This document shows positions 1-12,476 of a DNA stretch of 64,000 nt, piece after piece. The translations under genes and the position numbers were made by a program. The stretch is from Diplocarpon mali (Eukaryota > Ascomycota > Leotiomycetes > Helotiales > Drepanopezizaceae). The stretch lies in contig JAENRP010000046.1 of the NCBI GenBank assembly GCA_024741835.1, positions 87,163 through 151,162 of the forward strand. Reading direction: 5' to 3'. The notes under the pieces are model-generated. The model saw nothing but the letters and a program-made list of their open reading frames with translations. It was not told where the DNA came from and made no database searches. Position 1 is the first letter of the stretch; each line of letters opens with the position of its first letter.

Positions 1-582
1 CCGGGCATTAATATTATATCATGCCAGGTCGTGTGGTTGCGAGCAGGGGCGGAGAGAAGCGGAGGGGGGCGGACAAGGAGAAGGAAAGGCAACGGCAAAG
101 GCAATGGGGACAAGGACAAGGGGGAAGGGGGGAGGGCAACAGACCCGTCCACCCTTTTCCGGCGTTGGGCTCGATGGCAGTGCCCCCTCGCTCCTAAAAC
201 CCCGAGAGAGCCCAACGACAGCCACGCACGGGTCCCCGGGCCGATGGGAGCCCGGCGGCTCGGCGGCCCCCGCGGATCCTGGCAGGTCGGGTCGGAAGTG
301 GGTCATTCGGGTGGGTGGGTGTATATGGGTATGTTGGGTATGTTGTGTCTGTATGTGTGTCTTTGTAATTATGTGCCGTTGGGCTTCCGCTACGGTCAAG
401 TCGTATGGGATCGATTATATTGGAGTATATACACACATATATATCGAGTATATATACACATATTCATCGTTGGGTACCTGCCGGCCGAGTCATAAGCACC
501 TGATTGATATCTATATACATGTACATCTCTACACACACACCCACATACATACCCATCATCCCGTCTCGCTCTCCCCTGCCCC
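1..582. other. Intergenic, microsatellite-rich
   Basis: No convincing gene. The stretch has a G-rich purine part (about 50-140) and then alternating TA/CA tracts at about 420-470 and 515-555. Open frames here on the plus strand continue antisense through the gene at 583-3492 and have no recognisable protein features, so I leave them out. Confidence 0.6.
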
Positions 583-833
583 TCACGCCTCGTCCCCATC
601 ACTATCCACCGCGAGCGGCGGCGGCGCCCTCGTCTGCCCATACAGCAGGCGGTCCGACAGCAGCTGGCTCTCGGTCAGGAGCTGCGAGCTCGCCATCGAG
701 AAGGGCACCGGCGATGCCGGGCCCGCGCCGTGGTCAGCACGTGGCGGGGGCAGTCCCGGCGGCGTCCTGGCGCGGACCGGGCGCGCGGGAGACTCCCAGA
801 CGACCTCCACCGCCGAGGGAGAGAGCGGGACGA

Positions 834-874
<41 letters not shown>

Positions 875-3492
875 AGGTCGACGGTAGTGGCCGGAGATGA
901 GCCGGGGGGAGGGCAGGCCGGGCGTGCGGGCATGGCGCGCCGCGACGAGGGGCTGCGCTCCTCGGCTCGTCGGCGACGTCTCGGCCCCGACGCGCGCATC
1001 GCTCCGTCCCGCGCGTCTGCCGCGAGCCCGGCGGCCTCGACCCGGTCTGGCATCGGCCTCGGCATCGGCATCAGCATCGGCATCGGCCTCGGCGGATCCA
1101 CAGGTGGCGGATCCGGGCCCATGTGGCGCTCCACCTGCGTGTGCGTCTGCTCCGCCGCCCGAGTGAGCAAAGGCTCCTTCAGGTTCGCCATCAGCTCATC
1201 GATCACGGCAGGAGCGAGCCGCACCGTCCTCGCCGGCGCCGACTTCAGCCAGCCCCGCGCCTGGAGCACCGCCAGCGGCTGCGGATGCGCCAGCCGGTAG
1301 ACCTGCAGGATCTCGTACGCCCGCCAGGACGCCGCGCGCTGGTTGAACTCGGCATTGCCCAGCCCGTGCCGGTCGGCAATCTCGCCCGGCTTCTTGGCCG
1401 GCCCGATCGTGGCCATGTACTGCAGAGCCGAGACGGGTGCCGTCGCGTACATCCAGAGCCGGGCCACGGCCGGGGGGAGGCCGCAGTTGCGCGTCACGTG
1501 GTTCTTCCTGCCGCTGACCATGTGGCTCACGCTGCACGGGTGGACGGAGACGAAGACGTCGGATTCCGCCGTCCTCGCTGCCATCGAGCCGACGTGCTGG
1601 GTCGAGAGGCGTTGGCTTTCCATGGCCGGTGCCATCTCGGCAACGCTCGCGTTCGGCGTATCGGCCTCGTCGTCGTCGCCGTGCTGCCCCTCCCCCTCAT
1701 CTTCTGTATCTGGGCCGCGCTCCTGCGGTGTGGCCTGGGGAGTCGGCCGGGATTCGGCAGTCGTCACGAGCCCGTCGGCTTCAAGTTGTGTCTCCAGCCC
1801 GATGGACCCGTAACACGTCTCGGGCTCGGCCTCCGCGAAGCTCGCGGGGCGCGCGGGTCTCACTTCCGGATGCAGCATGCCCTTGCTGCCACGATCAGGT
1901 GACGCAGAACGTGACACTGGCCTGTCCGCTTCATCGTCGTCCTCATCGCCGTCCAGGGCTTCGGATTCCCCCAGAAGCTCGTCCTCGTCATCTCTGGTGT
2001 ACCCACCCCCGCACTTTCCGGGATCTGCCGCCTCGGGCTCCACAGCTTCCCCAGCGTCGTCAAGATCCTCGTCGCTCTCGGCATCCGAGTCCAGAATCTC
2101 GGTTCTCGAGCCAGTTGGTCCCCGAAACTCTGCCCTCGGATGGGAATTCCCGACAGACGTAGACTGTGGCTCCTCGGCTTCCTTGTCCTCGTCCAAATCT
2201 GCATGCTCGTCAAAGAGATGCTGCCAGAGAGACCTTGGCGTATCCTGCGCCGCAAATGGTGAGGGTGATTCCTCATGGGCCTCGTCTTCTTGAGGTGGCC
2301 GAGACGCTACCTTCGGGGTAGACGGCCTGATAGCTGGCGATGATGATTCCCTCCCATCGCCCTCCGCATCTTCGTCCTCTTCCCGAACAGCTTTCTTCCT
2401 CGGCCCGGGCGCCCCCATCCTCCGAGACGGCGACACCGCCCTGCGTCCCTCCGCCTCGTCCCCATCTCTGCTCTCCTCATCATCCGGCAGGTCAAATCTA
2501 ACACTCTTCGAGGGACTCGGCTCCCTCGGGCTCTCGCGCACGCGCGTGCTCGCAGTCGTAGCCTGACTCTCCTCCGACGTGTCAAATGTATCCTTCACCT
2601 CCAACCTCGGAATCTGATTAGAACGAGCCTGAGCTCCCGTCTTGCCGTACGTATAGAACGGGACTGCGTTGGGGCAGATCTCTTTCAACGGCGAGCGTCT
2701 GGTGGATGTGCGAGAGGAGAGCGAGAGGGGCGTAGAGGGGGACTGCGAGGATGGGATTTCAGTCGCGAAGATGCGGCGACAGGGGGTCTCCGGGGGAGGC
2801 ATCGAAACTGACGGCTGTGGTGGCGGTGAAAGGCCTCGCGGTGCTGCCTTTCTCTTCCCTTTTTCCTTTCCTCTCCCTTTTCCTTTCGTCTTCGCTTGCG
2901 TTGCCTTCTTCGATGACGCGCTTGCTCGGGACGGTGGTGGCGCCCTCGTCTGGGACGAACTCGGGCCAGCGTATATAGAATAATCGACCTCTTCCTCCAT
3001 CCCAGCCGCCTCGTCATGCTCGCTTCCAGGGATCGAGGTGTAGCTCCAATTCATCTGCGTGATACTCTGCGTATGGAAATTCTCCTTCTCCTTCAGCATC
3101 CCTCTTCCCCCCTCCGGCGCGTCACCCATCGTCTTCCTCCGCTTCCTCCCCTCTCTCCTCGGCAACTCCGCATACCTATGATCTGCGTCCGACTCATCCC
3201 CCGCAGTCTTCCTCCGCTTCTGCCGAGTCTGCGCTACCTGCTCATAATCTCCATCCTTTGCTGCCTCTTCTTCATTCTCGTCCCACAAGGAGGCCTCGAT
3301 TGCGGTATTCCAGAGCTGGGTCAGCGTCTCCTGAGTCGGCTTCGCGATCCGCTTCCCGCCCTTCTTGCCATACGAGCGGATGTGTTTCCGGGGCGCAGGG
3401 AGCTTGGTCTGCGTCAGCGGTGTGCTGGAGTGGTAGACGCGGTCAGGGGGCGCCGAGACACGCGGATTGCTGTGTTTCTTTCGGGGTGGCAT
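583..3492 (-). CDS. Large disordered protein with C-terminal PUA/ASCH-like domain
   Basis: Single-exon 969-residue protein starting MPPRKKHSNPR. Residues 1 to about 640 are low-complexity: basic and acidic blocks, Ser/Pro runs, and a Lys/Gly/Arg tract near residue 200-215, as expected of a nuclear disordered protein. A compact segment at about 644-765 looks folded. It opens with a VFVSVHPCSVSHMVSG-like strand, then a RLWMYATAPVSALQYMATIG block, then GNAEFN and AYEILQVYRL. This is the layout of fungal ASCH/PUA-like nucleic-acid-binding domains, an assignment from pattern memory rather than a search. The tail after 790 is again disordered and carries Pro-Met and Ser-Pro repeats encoded by simple-sequence DNA. 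The next gene lies 378 bp upstream on the same strand. Role unknown; an RNA- or modified-base-binding function is only inferred. Confidence 0.75.
833..876. repeat. Coding hexanucleotide microsatellite (GCTCGG)n
   Basis: About six nearly perfect copies of gctcgg, read on the minus strand as alternating Ser-Pro codons in the disordered C-terminal tail of the gene at 583-3492. Copy-number change would add or remove Ser-Pro pairs without shifting the frame. Confidence 0.85.
1050..1094. repeat. Imperfect hexanucleotide repeat (GGCATC/GGCCTC)n
   Basis: A run of ggcatc and ggcctc units. On the minus strand it encodes the Pro-Met rich stretch of the same protein, and like the neighbouring repeat its unit length preserves the frame. 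Confidence 0.8.
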
Positions 3493-3870
3493 CCTTTGCC
3501 GAGGATCATTTGTTGGGCAGACTGAGAGTTTGTGTGGTCAACTTAGGCTGTGGACGCTGGTGAGACGGGTTCTCATGTCAGCCGGACCCGTAGCCTGACG
3601 CGCTACGCGAATCCCTGTAACCGCGGCTATTGGCATCTTTCCTCGCTAGAGCGGCAAAGTAAAGCACAGGTGACGTGAAGCTTGATTCGACCTGTTCCAC
3701 CAGGATTAGGTACGGCGATTCACCTGATCAAGACATATAATTACAACCTAGCGAAAGATATATGCCATACGTCAGGGGGGACCGAGACGGGTTACAGGAA
3801 ACCACCCCCTCCCTTTTTACGACGCGATTATGAACGAAGGACTCGCATCACGCTAAGGACAGCCCGAAAT
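3493..3870. promoter_or_regulatory. Intergenic: promoter of 583-3492 and 3' end of the ABC transporter
   Basis: 378 bp upstream of the PUA/ASCH-like gene and downstream of the ABC transporter stop. It must hold the promoter of the former. No clear TATA box or repeat is visible. Confidence 0.4.
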
Positions 3871-6800
3871 TTACTCCTTCTCGCTTTTCTTCGCCTTCTT
3901 CGGGACCCGCGCCAACCAGTAGAGCCCGATAGCGCCAAAGCAGTTAAACACAATAAAGACCCACAAGATACCAAGGTTCCTCCAACGATCGCCGTAGTTC
4001 GCGCTGATACCCTTGAGGAAGACGTTGGTGAATTCAACCGAGCAGTAGCTGCAATCAGTTGTGGCCTCGGGATTGAGAACGTAACCACCGGCCATGTCTT
4101 TGTAATTCTGCAGGAACGATTCGCATGTGTCGCCGAAGGGAGGGTTGATGTGCAGGTATTCAATCGAAGAGCAGACCACTCTGGTGTTGGCCAGGCCGGT
4201 GCTGAGCATCCCCGATACAAGGTAAGAAAATGGTGAGACCCGATACATGAAGATCCAGAAGCGAGGCAGGGCGTCTGGGGAAGCGAGGACACTGAAGAAG
4301 GTTAATTTTTCTGCCTCTGAGACTCCTCCTGGTATTAGGACACAATGAGGGGAAGATATAAAGGCGTACCCGTTAAAGATCAAGCACAGTGAAAAGAGTA
4401 AGTTTCCAATGTTGCCCGCAGTCTCAGCCGTATCAATGCCAGCAACAACGAGATGGGTAAAGGTACCAGCAAAGATAACAAAGGTCCACAGAAACAGGAA
4501 CATCAGTCCACCTCTCTCGGCAACTGCATCTGTAGGCTGCGCGTTCCGATAGAGACCAATTGGGTAGTACCATGTGAAAAACAACAAGAGGCCACCAAGC
4601 GTATTCCATGGCATCTCGACTATTAAGTTCGATACCATGAATATAATCCATGAGTATGTCTTGGATGGCCTCTCTCGTGATTCGTAAAGAGCACGTTGAG
4701 TGACAAAGTGAGGCTTCAGGAAGATTAGCCCTCTGTTCGGAATGTTGACGCTGTGGGATTGATGTTTCTCTTAGTATCTTGGCTCTAAAGCCAAGTCCCA
4801 GATGGCGAGATCTCGAGACACTGGGGAAAGAGGTGGAAGTTCGTACATACCATGATTTGTTGGGAGAGGTTACCAAAGACGACCAGTAACATGAAGACGG
4901 CAAACAGTTGGTTCTGGAGTCCCTGAAGCGAGGTTGGCGCGTCCCAGAAAGAGAACCCAACGAAAAGACCCTAAGTATTTGAGTCAGGCCTCGAACAAAT
5001 CATGGGAGGATATGCATACAACAGCGGCACACAGTGCAACCTTGGAGTAAAGATACGAGGGGGTACGCCAGTATTGCTGGAACACTCGTATCAGAACGGC
5101 AGGTAGCTGAACTGAAGGTGGAGCGGCGAATTGATCAAGAGCAGTTGGATCATCATCGACGGGTTTTTGGCTCAGTGTCTCCTTCATACGAGAAAGCTCT
5201 GCCTTCACAGCTTGTCGTTCAGGAGACTCTCTCCATACCTTTGGCCAATCGATATCAGTTGAAGAACCTGGAGCAGCGCCAATGACCTGAATGACATTAG
5301 CTCTATTACATGGTTCGATTATCAAGGGGCGACGAACCTCAAGCATCTTCTCTGCTGGATTCTCCTCAGATCCAAACTTGGATGACCCATTCTTCTCAAA
5401 GTACTCGGTGAGAATACGCGAATCCTTTCCAATGCCACCGAAATACACTGTCCTTCCTCCCTTCGCCAGGAAGAGTAAGCGATCAAATTCCTGGAACAGG
5501 ATAGCGGACGGCTGATGGATGGTGCAGAGGATCGCTTGACCGTTGTCTGCGAGCTTACGGAGGAGGGCGAGAATGGACCAGGCTGTTTGAGAATCAAGAC
5601 CGGAGGTTGGCTCGTCGAGAAAGAGCAGGAGAGCTGGCTTAGCGGCCAACTCCACACCGATCGTCAGTCTCTTACGTTGCTCTACATTCAGTCCCTCACC
5701 CGGAACACCGACGACGGCATCAGCATACGCCTCCATCTCCAGAACCTTGATCACTTCGTCAACGTACGCCAATTTCTCCTTATGTGGGATGGTTCTCGAT
5801 TGGCGGAGAACGGCGGAAAATGTCAGAGCTTCTCGAACAGTTGAAGTAGAGAGATGCAGATCTTGTTGCTGTACATAGCCAGTCTTTCGCTGAAATCCAG
5901 TATCTCTTTCTCTGCCATCGACTAGCAGCTCACCAAATACAACACCCATGTTAACGCGGCTGGCGAGGACGTCGAGGAGAGTTGTTTTGCCCGCCCCCGA
6001 TACCCCCTTTTTTTCTCCCGGTTAGCAGTCGACAAATACAACAAGGACAGGGGCGGCGTGGAGGGTATGACTGCATCAATGCAGTCAAATATCATTATAC
6101 GAAACGAAGTTTGATGGAAAGCTACATACCATAAGAGCTGTCAAGGTCCCAGGAATAACCCAGCCGTCACTAGGAGATATGTTAGTACAGTTTCGTCGAC
6201 TCTCAATACAACATACACTTCATCCAAAAGCCTCCTAGGCTCTCCCTTGATCTTGATGTCATAGGTGACAGCATCCCAATGGAAAACTGCAGTCTGCTTC
6301 ACGATACTCGGTGGCGCGTCGGGCACAGTCTTCGTTCTCGTGAGAACAGCTTTCGTAGTGACTCGATCATCTTCGTTAGCCTCCTCATCCGGCCTCTTTG
6401 ATCCGAGATCTGGGACTTTGCCACGTCTGAACAGGAGTATCTCGCCCTTACTCTTCTTCGCAGAGATGTACTCGGTGCAGACGAGATAAACGGTGCATCC
6501 GAAGACCATCAGAGCAATCATGATCCCTAAATTTCTCCACAGATGGGCATGTTCGTATTGGAAGTTGACTCTCAGGTAAGTGTCTCCATCGACAAAATCA
6601 GCTCCTGCTGCAGCTCCAGTGGTTGAGCAAATTCGCTGATCAGGTGCGACGTTCTCGTATCCTGGCCCGACAGGAACGAATTGCTCTGGAGAGCAGGGAA
6701 TCTTGCGATTGTGGAATTCGTTGATCATTAGAGCCTCGAAAGCATATCCAACGGGGTTCAGCCAATTTATCCATCGGAACCAGGGATGCATATCCCTTGT

Positions 6801-9193
6801 CGGAATGGCAAAACCAGTGTAGATGATCAGAGCCAGAATAAAGATTGCCGCAGGTGTCATGGCCTGTGAGAGCGTGCGAGACATGGCTGCAATTGAGCGA
6901 AAGTACATTGAAATTGTGAGGGTACAGACGAAAGCAAATAGGTAGAACACGAAGAAGTACTGCGGGGCTCTGCGTAGATTTGTCATAAAGTAGAGAGCTA
7001 GATTGAAGCAAGTCGCTGTGCCAAGCTTGTTTGGCAGATCGCATAACATCGATGCTGAAATTCGTTAGCGACAGCTTAGAGTCTTCAACAATGCCAGTGA
7101 TTATCTGACCTATGGCTTCAGCGAACGGGTGATAGAAGGCATATTTTGCTTGCTTCTCGACAATTGGTCGTTGGGCATAAAGGGTCAAGATCTGATGAGC
7201 CGGTCAGTACTTGACCAAGATACTTCGACTACAGTGTCGTACCTCCAATGCGCTTTGGAAGGCTGCCATTAGAATAGCAAAGAAAAGTAAGGCGCCCTTG
7301 CTATACAGAGCCGCCGTATTGTTTTCTAAATTGTAGAAAACACTACCGATGATTAATGCCATGACTGTATTACCAATGAAACCTGTAAGCATGAGAGTCA
7401 TGTCTCCTTGCAGCCTCTGGAAGCCACGACCAACGCAAAGCTTGATTTGTTGGACGACTGAGAGTGTATAAGGGGATTTAATACGCTGGTTCTTGGACTG
7501 GGCGGCTTTTGTCATTGTTAACGAAGTTCTACCTTGGTGATTGCCTGTAACATACCACGGCGACCATCCTTGAACTTCTCTAGACTCGGGCCTCCAACGG
7601 GATACGAAGTATCGAAGTCTTCGATTTCTCGAAGGAGTTGTGCTCTATCCTCGCTCTTGTACCAAGCGGCTGCGAATTCATCAGGAGTATACGGCGTCTT
7701 GCCCTCAAATCCAGGTCGGGTAACTCTCTCAGCAGGACTGGTAATGGAAGTCAAGAAATCACCCGTCGTCTGTCTGACGGGACATTCGAAGCCCATCTCC
7801 AGGAAGTACCTTTTGGCGGCGTTCTTCTCTCCAAAGTAAATCTGTCGACCTTCGTAAAGGACGGCCACCTTGTCAAACACCTGCCTGGTATTAGTTCCAT
7901 CATCGGCCCGTTACTATGTTTCTCTTACATCGTAGATGCTTTGAGACGCCTGGTAGATAGCAACAACTGCAGCTGATCCTGCGAGATCTGTAGATAATCT
8001 GAGGGTCTTGACGAACTCCAGGGCAGTTGCTGAATCGAGACCTCGAGTACTATTGTCCCAACATTGCAAAGGACTTCCCCCCAGAGCACTCAAAGCATGT
8101 TAGCACTTTTTCAAGAAGGATAGATTGTGCGTTCCTACGCTTCAGCAATACTAACTCGCTTCCGCTCTCCACCACTAACCCCCCGGATGAAGTCGTTACC
8201 GACCTTGGTATTGACCGTGTGGTTCAGTCCAAAGACAGCAGTGATTACGGCAGCCATATGTTCTGCGTACTGCTCTCTCGTGACACCCTCAATGCGGTTA
8301 CGTGGAGCTAGGATGTGTCAGTAGAGAGCGCGCAACGGTCGCAATTTAGTTTGTACCTCGAGCCTTCGCGGCAAACTGCAGAGTTTGTTGTACAGTCAAT
8401 TGAGGAAAATGGACGTCTGTTTCCGCCTGGTAGATGCATTCCCCCCTGAAATCGTTGTGCATTTGCTCGGCAGAGATTCCCTGGTAGTTGATGTGAGAGT
8501 TCTCGTCGATGAAGTATCCATCGGTCTCTCCTGAAATTGTTTTGAGGAGGGTAGAGCAACCACTGTTGCGCTCGGTCAGCGTCGATGGGTCATATTGACA
8601 ACCAGCTCGTACCTTCCAGGTCTACCAAGCACAACAAGCATCTCTCCACTTCTTATCAGACCGTCAAAGTTCCTCAGAATTTGGATCTTGGTCTGCTGTC
8701 TCCGACCCATGAGTCTCTTCAACAGAGAAGGAATCTCCAGAGGGTAGTTTCCAAACGTCTTCTGGTAGTCCGTAGCCTCGCCAAATCCATGCGCGCTCAG
8801 GTTCTTATAGGCGATACCAGCAACTCTCTTGGGGAATCGCGCTGGGTCGCGCGAGTGGATAGCCAGCACAGTCTTCATCCAAGCTTGGTAATTGAACTTC
8901 TCAGATGATGGGTCGAGGACAGGATTATCGCTCTCCGCGAACGGGTTGATATGTTCTCCAGCTCCATCTCGGACGCTGTGGTAGGTGAGGGCTTTCGCAA
9001 GCTCATGAATCTGCGGTTTGAGGTACTCGTCGTCTGCAGAGTCAAAGGACTCCTGGCCTGTCTTTTCGCTGGTCCTCCCTTCTGTGTCTTTATAGTAAGT
9101 ACTTGCGTTACCCTTGGGATTGATCTTCTCTTCAGCGGCAATCGCAACAGCTCCAGCCTGGGGGAGAACCCCAAAAGGAGCGGAAGAGGCCAT
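3871..9193 (-). CDS. Full-size PDR-type ABC transporter (ABCG), 1494 aa
   Basis: ATP-driven plasma-membrane drug/lipid exporter of the fungal pleiotropic drug resistance family. Fourteen exons: 9193-8613, 8562-8357, 8307-8139, 8088-7929, 7880-7556, 7505-7243, 7191-7110, 7054-6217, 6169-6130, 6006-5338, 5286-5020, 4970-4851, 4713-4370, 4291-3871; summed 4485 nt. The order is NBD1-TMD1-NBD2-TMD2. NBD1 has the PDR-typical degenerate Walker [13 protein letters not shown] (Cys where Lys is usual), signature VSGGERKR and Walker [18 protein letters not shown]2 has canonical [12 protein letters not shown] and [15 protein letters not shown] but a weak signature ([12 protein letters not shown]). So one composite ATP site is catalytic, as in Pdr5/Cdr1. 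PDR-type membrane blocks follow each NBD; the long extracellular loop near the C-terminus has several Cys. The start MASSAPFG precedes a typical disordered N-terminus. Substrate unknown; azole or plant-toxin export would be family inference. The last intron is 78 nt with no in-frame stop, so retention would keep the frame. Confidence 0.93.
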
Positions 9194-10510
9194 TCGCGCA
9201 GGTGGCGTGGGGCACGCGAATTAGAATATGCAATATGGTATTAAAGAGTGGAAGAAGAAAACGGAATTAGGACAGCATCTGGAGCACCCAACACAGTGTT
9301 AAAGAGGCGAAGGAGGAGAAGGACGGAAAGAAAATGGAGAGAGACGAAGGAGGGAGAAATAGGAAACACAAAGCGCAGGCTGCACAGCCGCGTGGTAAAC
9401 CTTGAAGTGAAGGGAGAGAAATAAGCCAGGGGGAGGTGAATTTGCGAATCATTCAACCAGTCAAGTCAAGGTTGGGGATGTCTTGAAGTCTTGTAGATGC
9501 CAAGAGCCAATGCTCACCCGCAGAAATTACTTACTAAGGTGGCTATAGGTACTCGATGACCTACCTGCCGAGGCACTTTATGCACATGAACCCTGGCGCG
9601 ATATAAAAATTTGCGAATACGACTGGCAACAAAGCCGTGACGAGATTGATCCCACGGCCGCGGAGACGATGGAGAGCCGGCCGCATGCTCTGTGAGTGAG
9701 TTTATCTTACTTGCCAATGTCCAGGTAGATCAAGCTGATGTTCAACTTTTGTATTAGGTATTTATGCAAACAATCAGCTTTTGCGGGGGATATTTGGAAA
9801 CACTGGGTAAGGTTAGGTAGTCCTGCGTCCAGGGCCTGGTCCTGTCAGCTTCTGTCAAGCGTGGACTTGGCCTTCCGATCATTTCTCATCAAATAATATC
9901 AAATTTTCTCAACTGCAACGGACAGCAGACTGTCCGTTGAGAGGCATGGCCCTGGGAGTGAGGTATTCTTGATAATGGTGGCTGCAGCCTCAGAACCGAA
10001 TTGTCGCTTGGAACCAGTCACTACTATCTTCGCCGCTTGGCGCGTGAGTATATTGGAGGAACCAGCTGTGCCGTCGGTATGCAGTCAAGGCCTTGACAGT
10101 CTGCCGTGTCTCAGTCTTATTCTGGTTCTGTCGAGTGCAAATGGGATTTCAAAGCCGTCGACTAAACCTCTATTGAGAACCCAGCGGTAGAGACAAGCAA
10201 CTTAAGCGAAAGCCCAGAAAGTATCAAGGGGGAGTATCTGGGGACCGCAAACCCAATCTTATCAAGCCCCATATTGATAAGATTAACACCGGATGAACCG
10301 GAGACCAGATCTAGAACTCAGTTTCCGCAGATCAAATGGCACTTCTGCACCCTGCCTTGAATCTTGGACTATGAAAGTACCTCTTACCATATCACAAGAT
10401 TTTTCATACATCTTTCATCGCCTAGTAGCAGGTTATACATCAGGCGAAGCACCAAGTAATACAGTTATCCTACAGACTTCCATGGCCATACATCTTGGCT
10501 TATTCAAAAT
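9194..10510. other. Intergenic, ABC transporter promoter region
   Basis: 1.3 kb without a convincing gene. The part next to the ABC start codon (about 9240-9430) is purine-rich on the plus strand, which is a pyrimidine-rich tract on the coding strand, common in fungal promoters. Short ORFs at 9514-9717 and 9969-10190 have no recognisable features. Confidence 0.5.
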
Positions 10511-12025
10511 TCAGCCCTTGTTCGAAGCCCGCCCCGAACGCCGTCTGCCCTCCTGCGGCAGGTCATCCGTCTTGATCTTCTTGCTGCTTTTCCTAGGTAC
10601 GGGAGCAGAGTCTGACCTGTTACTTTCAGTTTTGGGCTTCTTTGCTCTTCCTTTTCCTCTTCCATTTATAGGTAGAACAGCCTCTTCGTCCTCGTCCTCG
10701 GCCTTCACTGCCGTCTTCCTGGCTGCTTTCTTCTTTTTCGGCGGAGCGGCGGCTTCCTCGCCATCATCATCGACCTCCTTGGCAGCGGCCTTCCTCTTCC
10801 TCCTCACCGGCGGACTTAACTGCACATCAACCCTATCGACCTCGTCCTCGCCTTTCGGTGCACTCTTTCTCCTCATCGATGTCGTCTCTCCTTTCCCGCC
10901 CTTCTCCGCAGTAACAATCTCCGAGTCACCGTCCCCTTTCTTGACATCACCAGCCACAGCACCAGTTTTCTTCTGCACACTCGGGACTACACAGCTTGTC
11001 CGGCCCCCAACTGTCAAAAACGTGATCTTCTGTCCATTCGGCAAGGTAGTAGCTGCGTCTTTCTTCCCCTTGCCCCAGCGATGCTTGAATAGCCACTCTT
11101 CGGGAAATTTGCTCGAATCGGCCAGGTAGTCTACGGCCGTTTGGCAAACATACTGGATCGAAGCGTGGAGGTGCTTGATTTCAGACTCGCTGAACGTATC
11201 AGTATACTGCTCAGGGTGCAGTTTGGCATGATACATTATTTCGTCACTGCTCAAGTCAGCACCTTGATCGCTTTAAAGGCATTAACGGAAACCCGACCCA
11301 ACCCAGTTTCCAATTCCACTGATGTTTGCTTGGTCAAGCATAAAAGCTTTCACGGGAACATGTCTCTTCTTCATCTTCTCAACCAGCCAATCAGCAGTCA
11401 GAATATCCTTGTCGATGACTGGATCAGGCCCATTCTCTTTTAACGGGGTCGTCTTTCTGATATCCTCTGCTGCGCAATCAACAAGTCTGATCCGTGCGAA
11501 TCTTCTCGCATCCGTGAAAGCCGCCTCAACCTTCGGCTTACTGTCAGTCTCGAGAGCAAACTTCCAGAACCTAGGCGGCCAGACTCCATCGTCGTCGGTC
11601 TGCTTGGATCGGTGATGAGACGATTCCCCTTTGATGTAGAACCACCCGGTCATCCCGAAATGAAAGACTGGATGAGGCGGACTTGACATAATCAACCTGT
11701 AGCCATCGTAAGCGCTCATCACTGAATTATCCAGAATTTATATAAACATTTTTTTATAAAAAAAAACGTACCAAAAATACTTTCCCTGCTGCCCAGCATT
11801 CAATATTTTCTTTCCCATCAACGATTTCTGAAATTCTGCCGCGCTGGTTCCAACTTTCCCAAATACATTGGCGTCATCTTGCGCCTTTACTACTGAGAGC
11901 GTCTTACCGACCAGGCTCTTCTTCAGAAAGTAGACGATCCGGGCGACTGTGAAGGCAAATGAGTAGATGATCAATGACTCATTAGAGAATACAGGGGCGA
12001 CTTTACCTTCAGCTATCTCGGGCAT
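10511..12025 (-). CDS. Formamidopyrimidine-DNA glycosylase (Fpg/MutM family, zincless finger)
   Basis: Base-excision repair glycosylase/AP lyase for oxidised purines. Four exons, 12025-12007, 11946-11772, 11696-11298 and 11246-10511, give 442 aa. I chose the second of two in-frame ATGs because Fpg must start MPE: after Met removal Pro is the nucleophile and Glu3 assists catalysis; here it starts MPEIAE. Visible family blocks: VFGKVGTSAAEF and GQQGKYFW, the FHFGMTGW strand, ARRFARIRL, and the helix-two-turn-helix QANISGIGNWVGDEIMYHA. Instead of a Cys4 zinc finger the protein has ITFLTVGGRTSCVVPS, the zincless finger of plant and fungal Fpg. A Lys/Arg/Glu-rich tail of about 150 residues follows, probably nuclear-targeting and DNA-binding. 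Intron 1 (60 nt) splits the N-terminal motif directly after MPEIAE and has no in-frame stop. The donor of intron 3 (gtcggg) is weak. Confidence 0.93.
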
Positions 12026-12476
12026 TTTCAAGTTCGAGCTTACAGATATAGCTAGAGCAAGCCACTATGCTTAAGAGAATATGAGTACATGGATAGTTAT
12101 AAGCAAGACGCTCGAGCTGGAAGAAAGCAGGGTCGACTGGATTAGGGGCTAATATATACAATCATGTGAGGCCCCACCAAATTTCACCAAGATCGTGCTT
12201 CAATCATGTGATATTACATAGTATAAGTGTGACCTGTTTTACGGAATATTGAATCTCGCAAATAAATTCTGAATAAATATATTTAAAAGTGCTAAATAAA
12301 TGTAAAGCCTGGGATCGAACCGCGGATTTCGCTAACCTTGAAAGATATTCGGTTTTTCGCAGAAAAGTTGTTAGAATACCAAGACCGTTGACGTGATTGA
12401 CGGTCGGTTATGGACTTTGAGGGGCAGGCCAGTTAAATGCAATAGTGGAGCAGAAACAGAACATTATTGAAATATT
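12026..12476. promoter_or_regulatory. Fpg upstream region / retrotransposon flank
   Basis: 450 bp between the Fpg start and copia element 1, AT-rich toward the element. CpA and TpG are still common here, so the RIP-like mutation stops at or near the element edge. Confidence 0.45.
12472..12476. repeat. Target-site duplication ATATT (left copy, element 1)
   Basis: Five bases immediately before the LTR start TGTTGCGCCA, repeated exactly at 19671-19675 after the 3' LTR. Five bp is the usual duplication length for copia integrases. Confidence 0.9.

Noticed and set aside
104..1300. 398-codon plus-strand open frame
   Set aside because: It begins in the microsatellite region and then runs antisense to the 969-aa gene, with low-complexity composition dictated by the opposite strand and no domain.
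12305..12345. tRNA-like B box (ggttcgatccc on the minus strand)
   Set aside because: The flanking bases do not form a good T stem, and no A box or acceptor stem is found at the proper distance.
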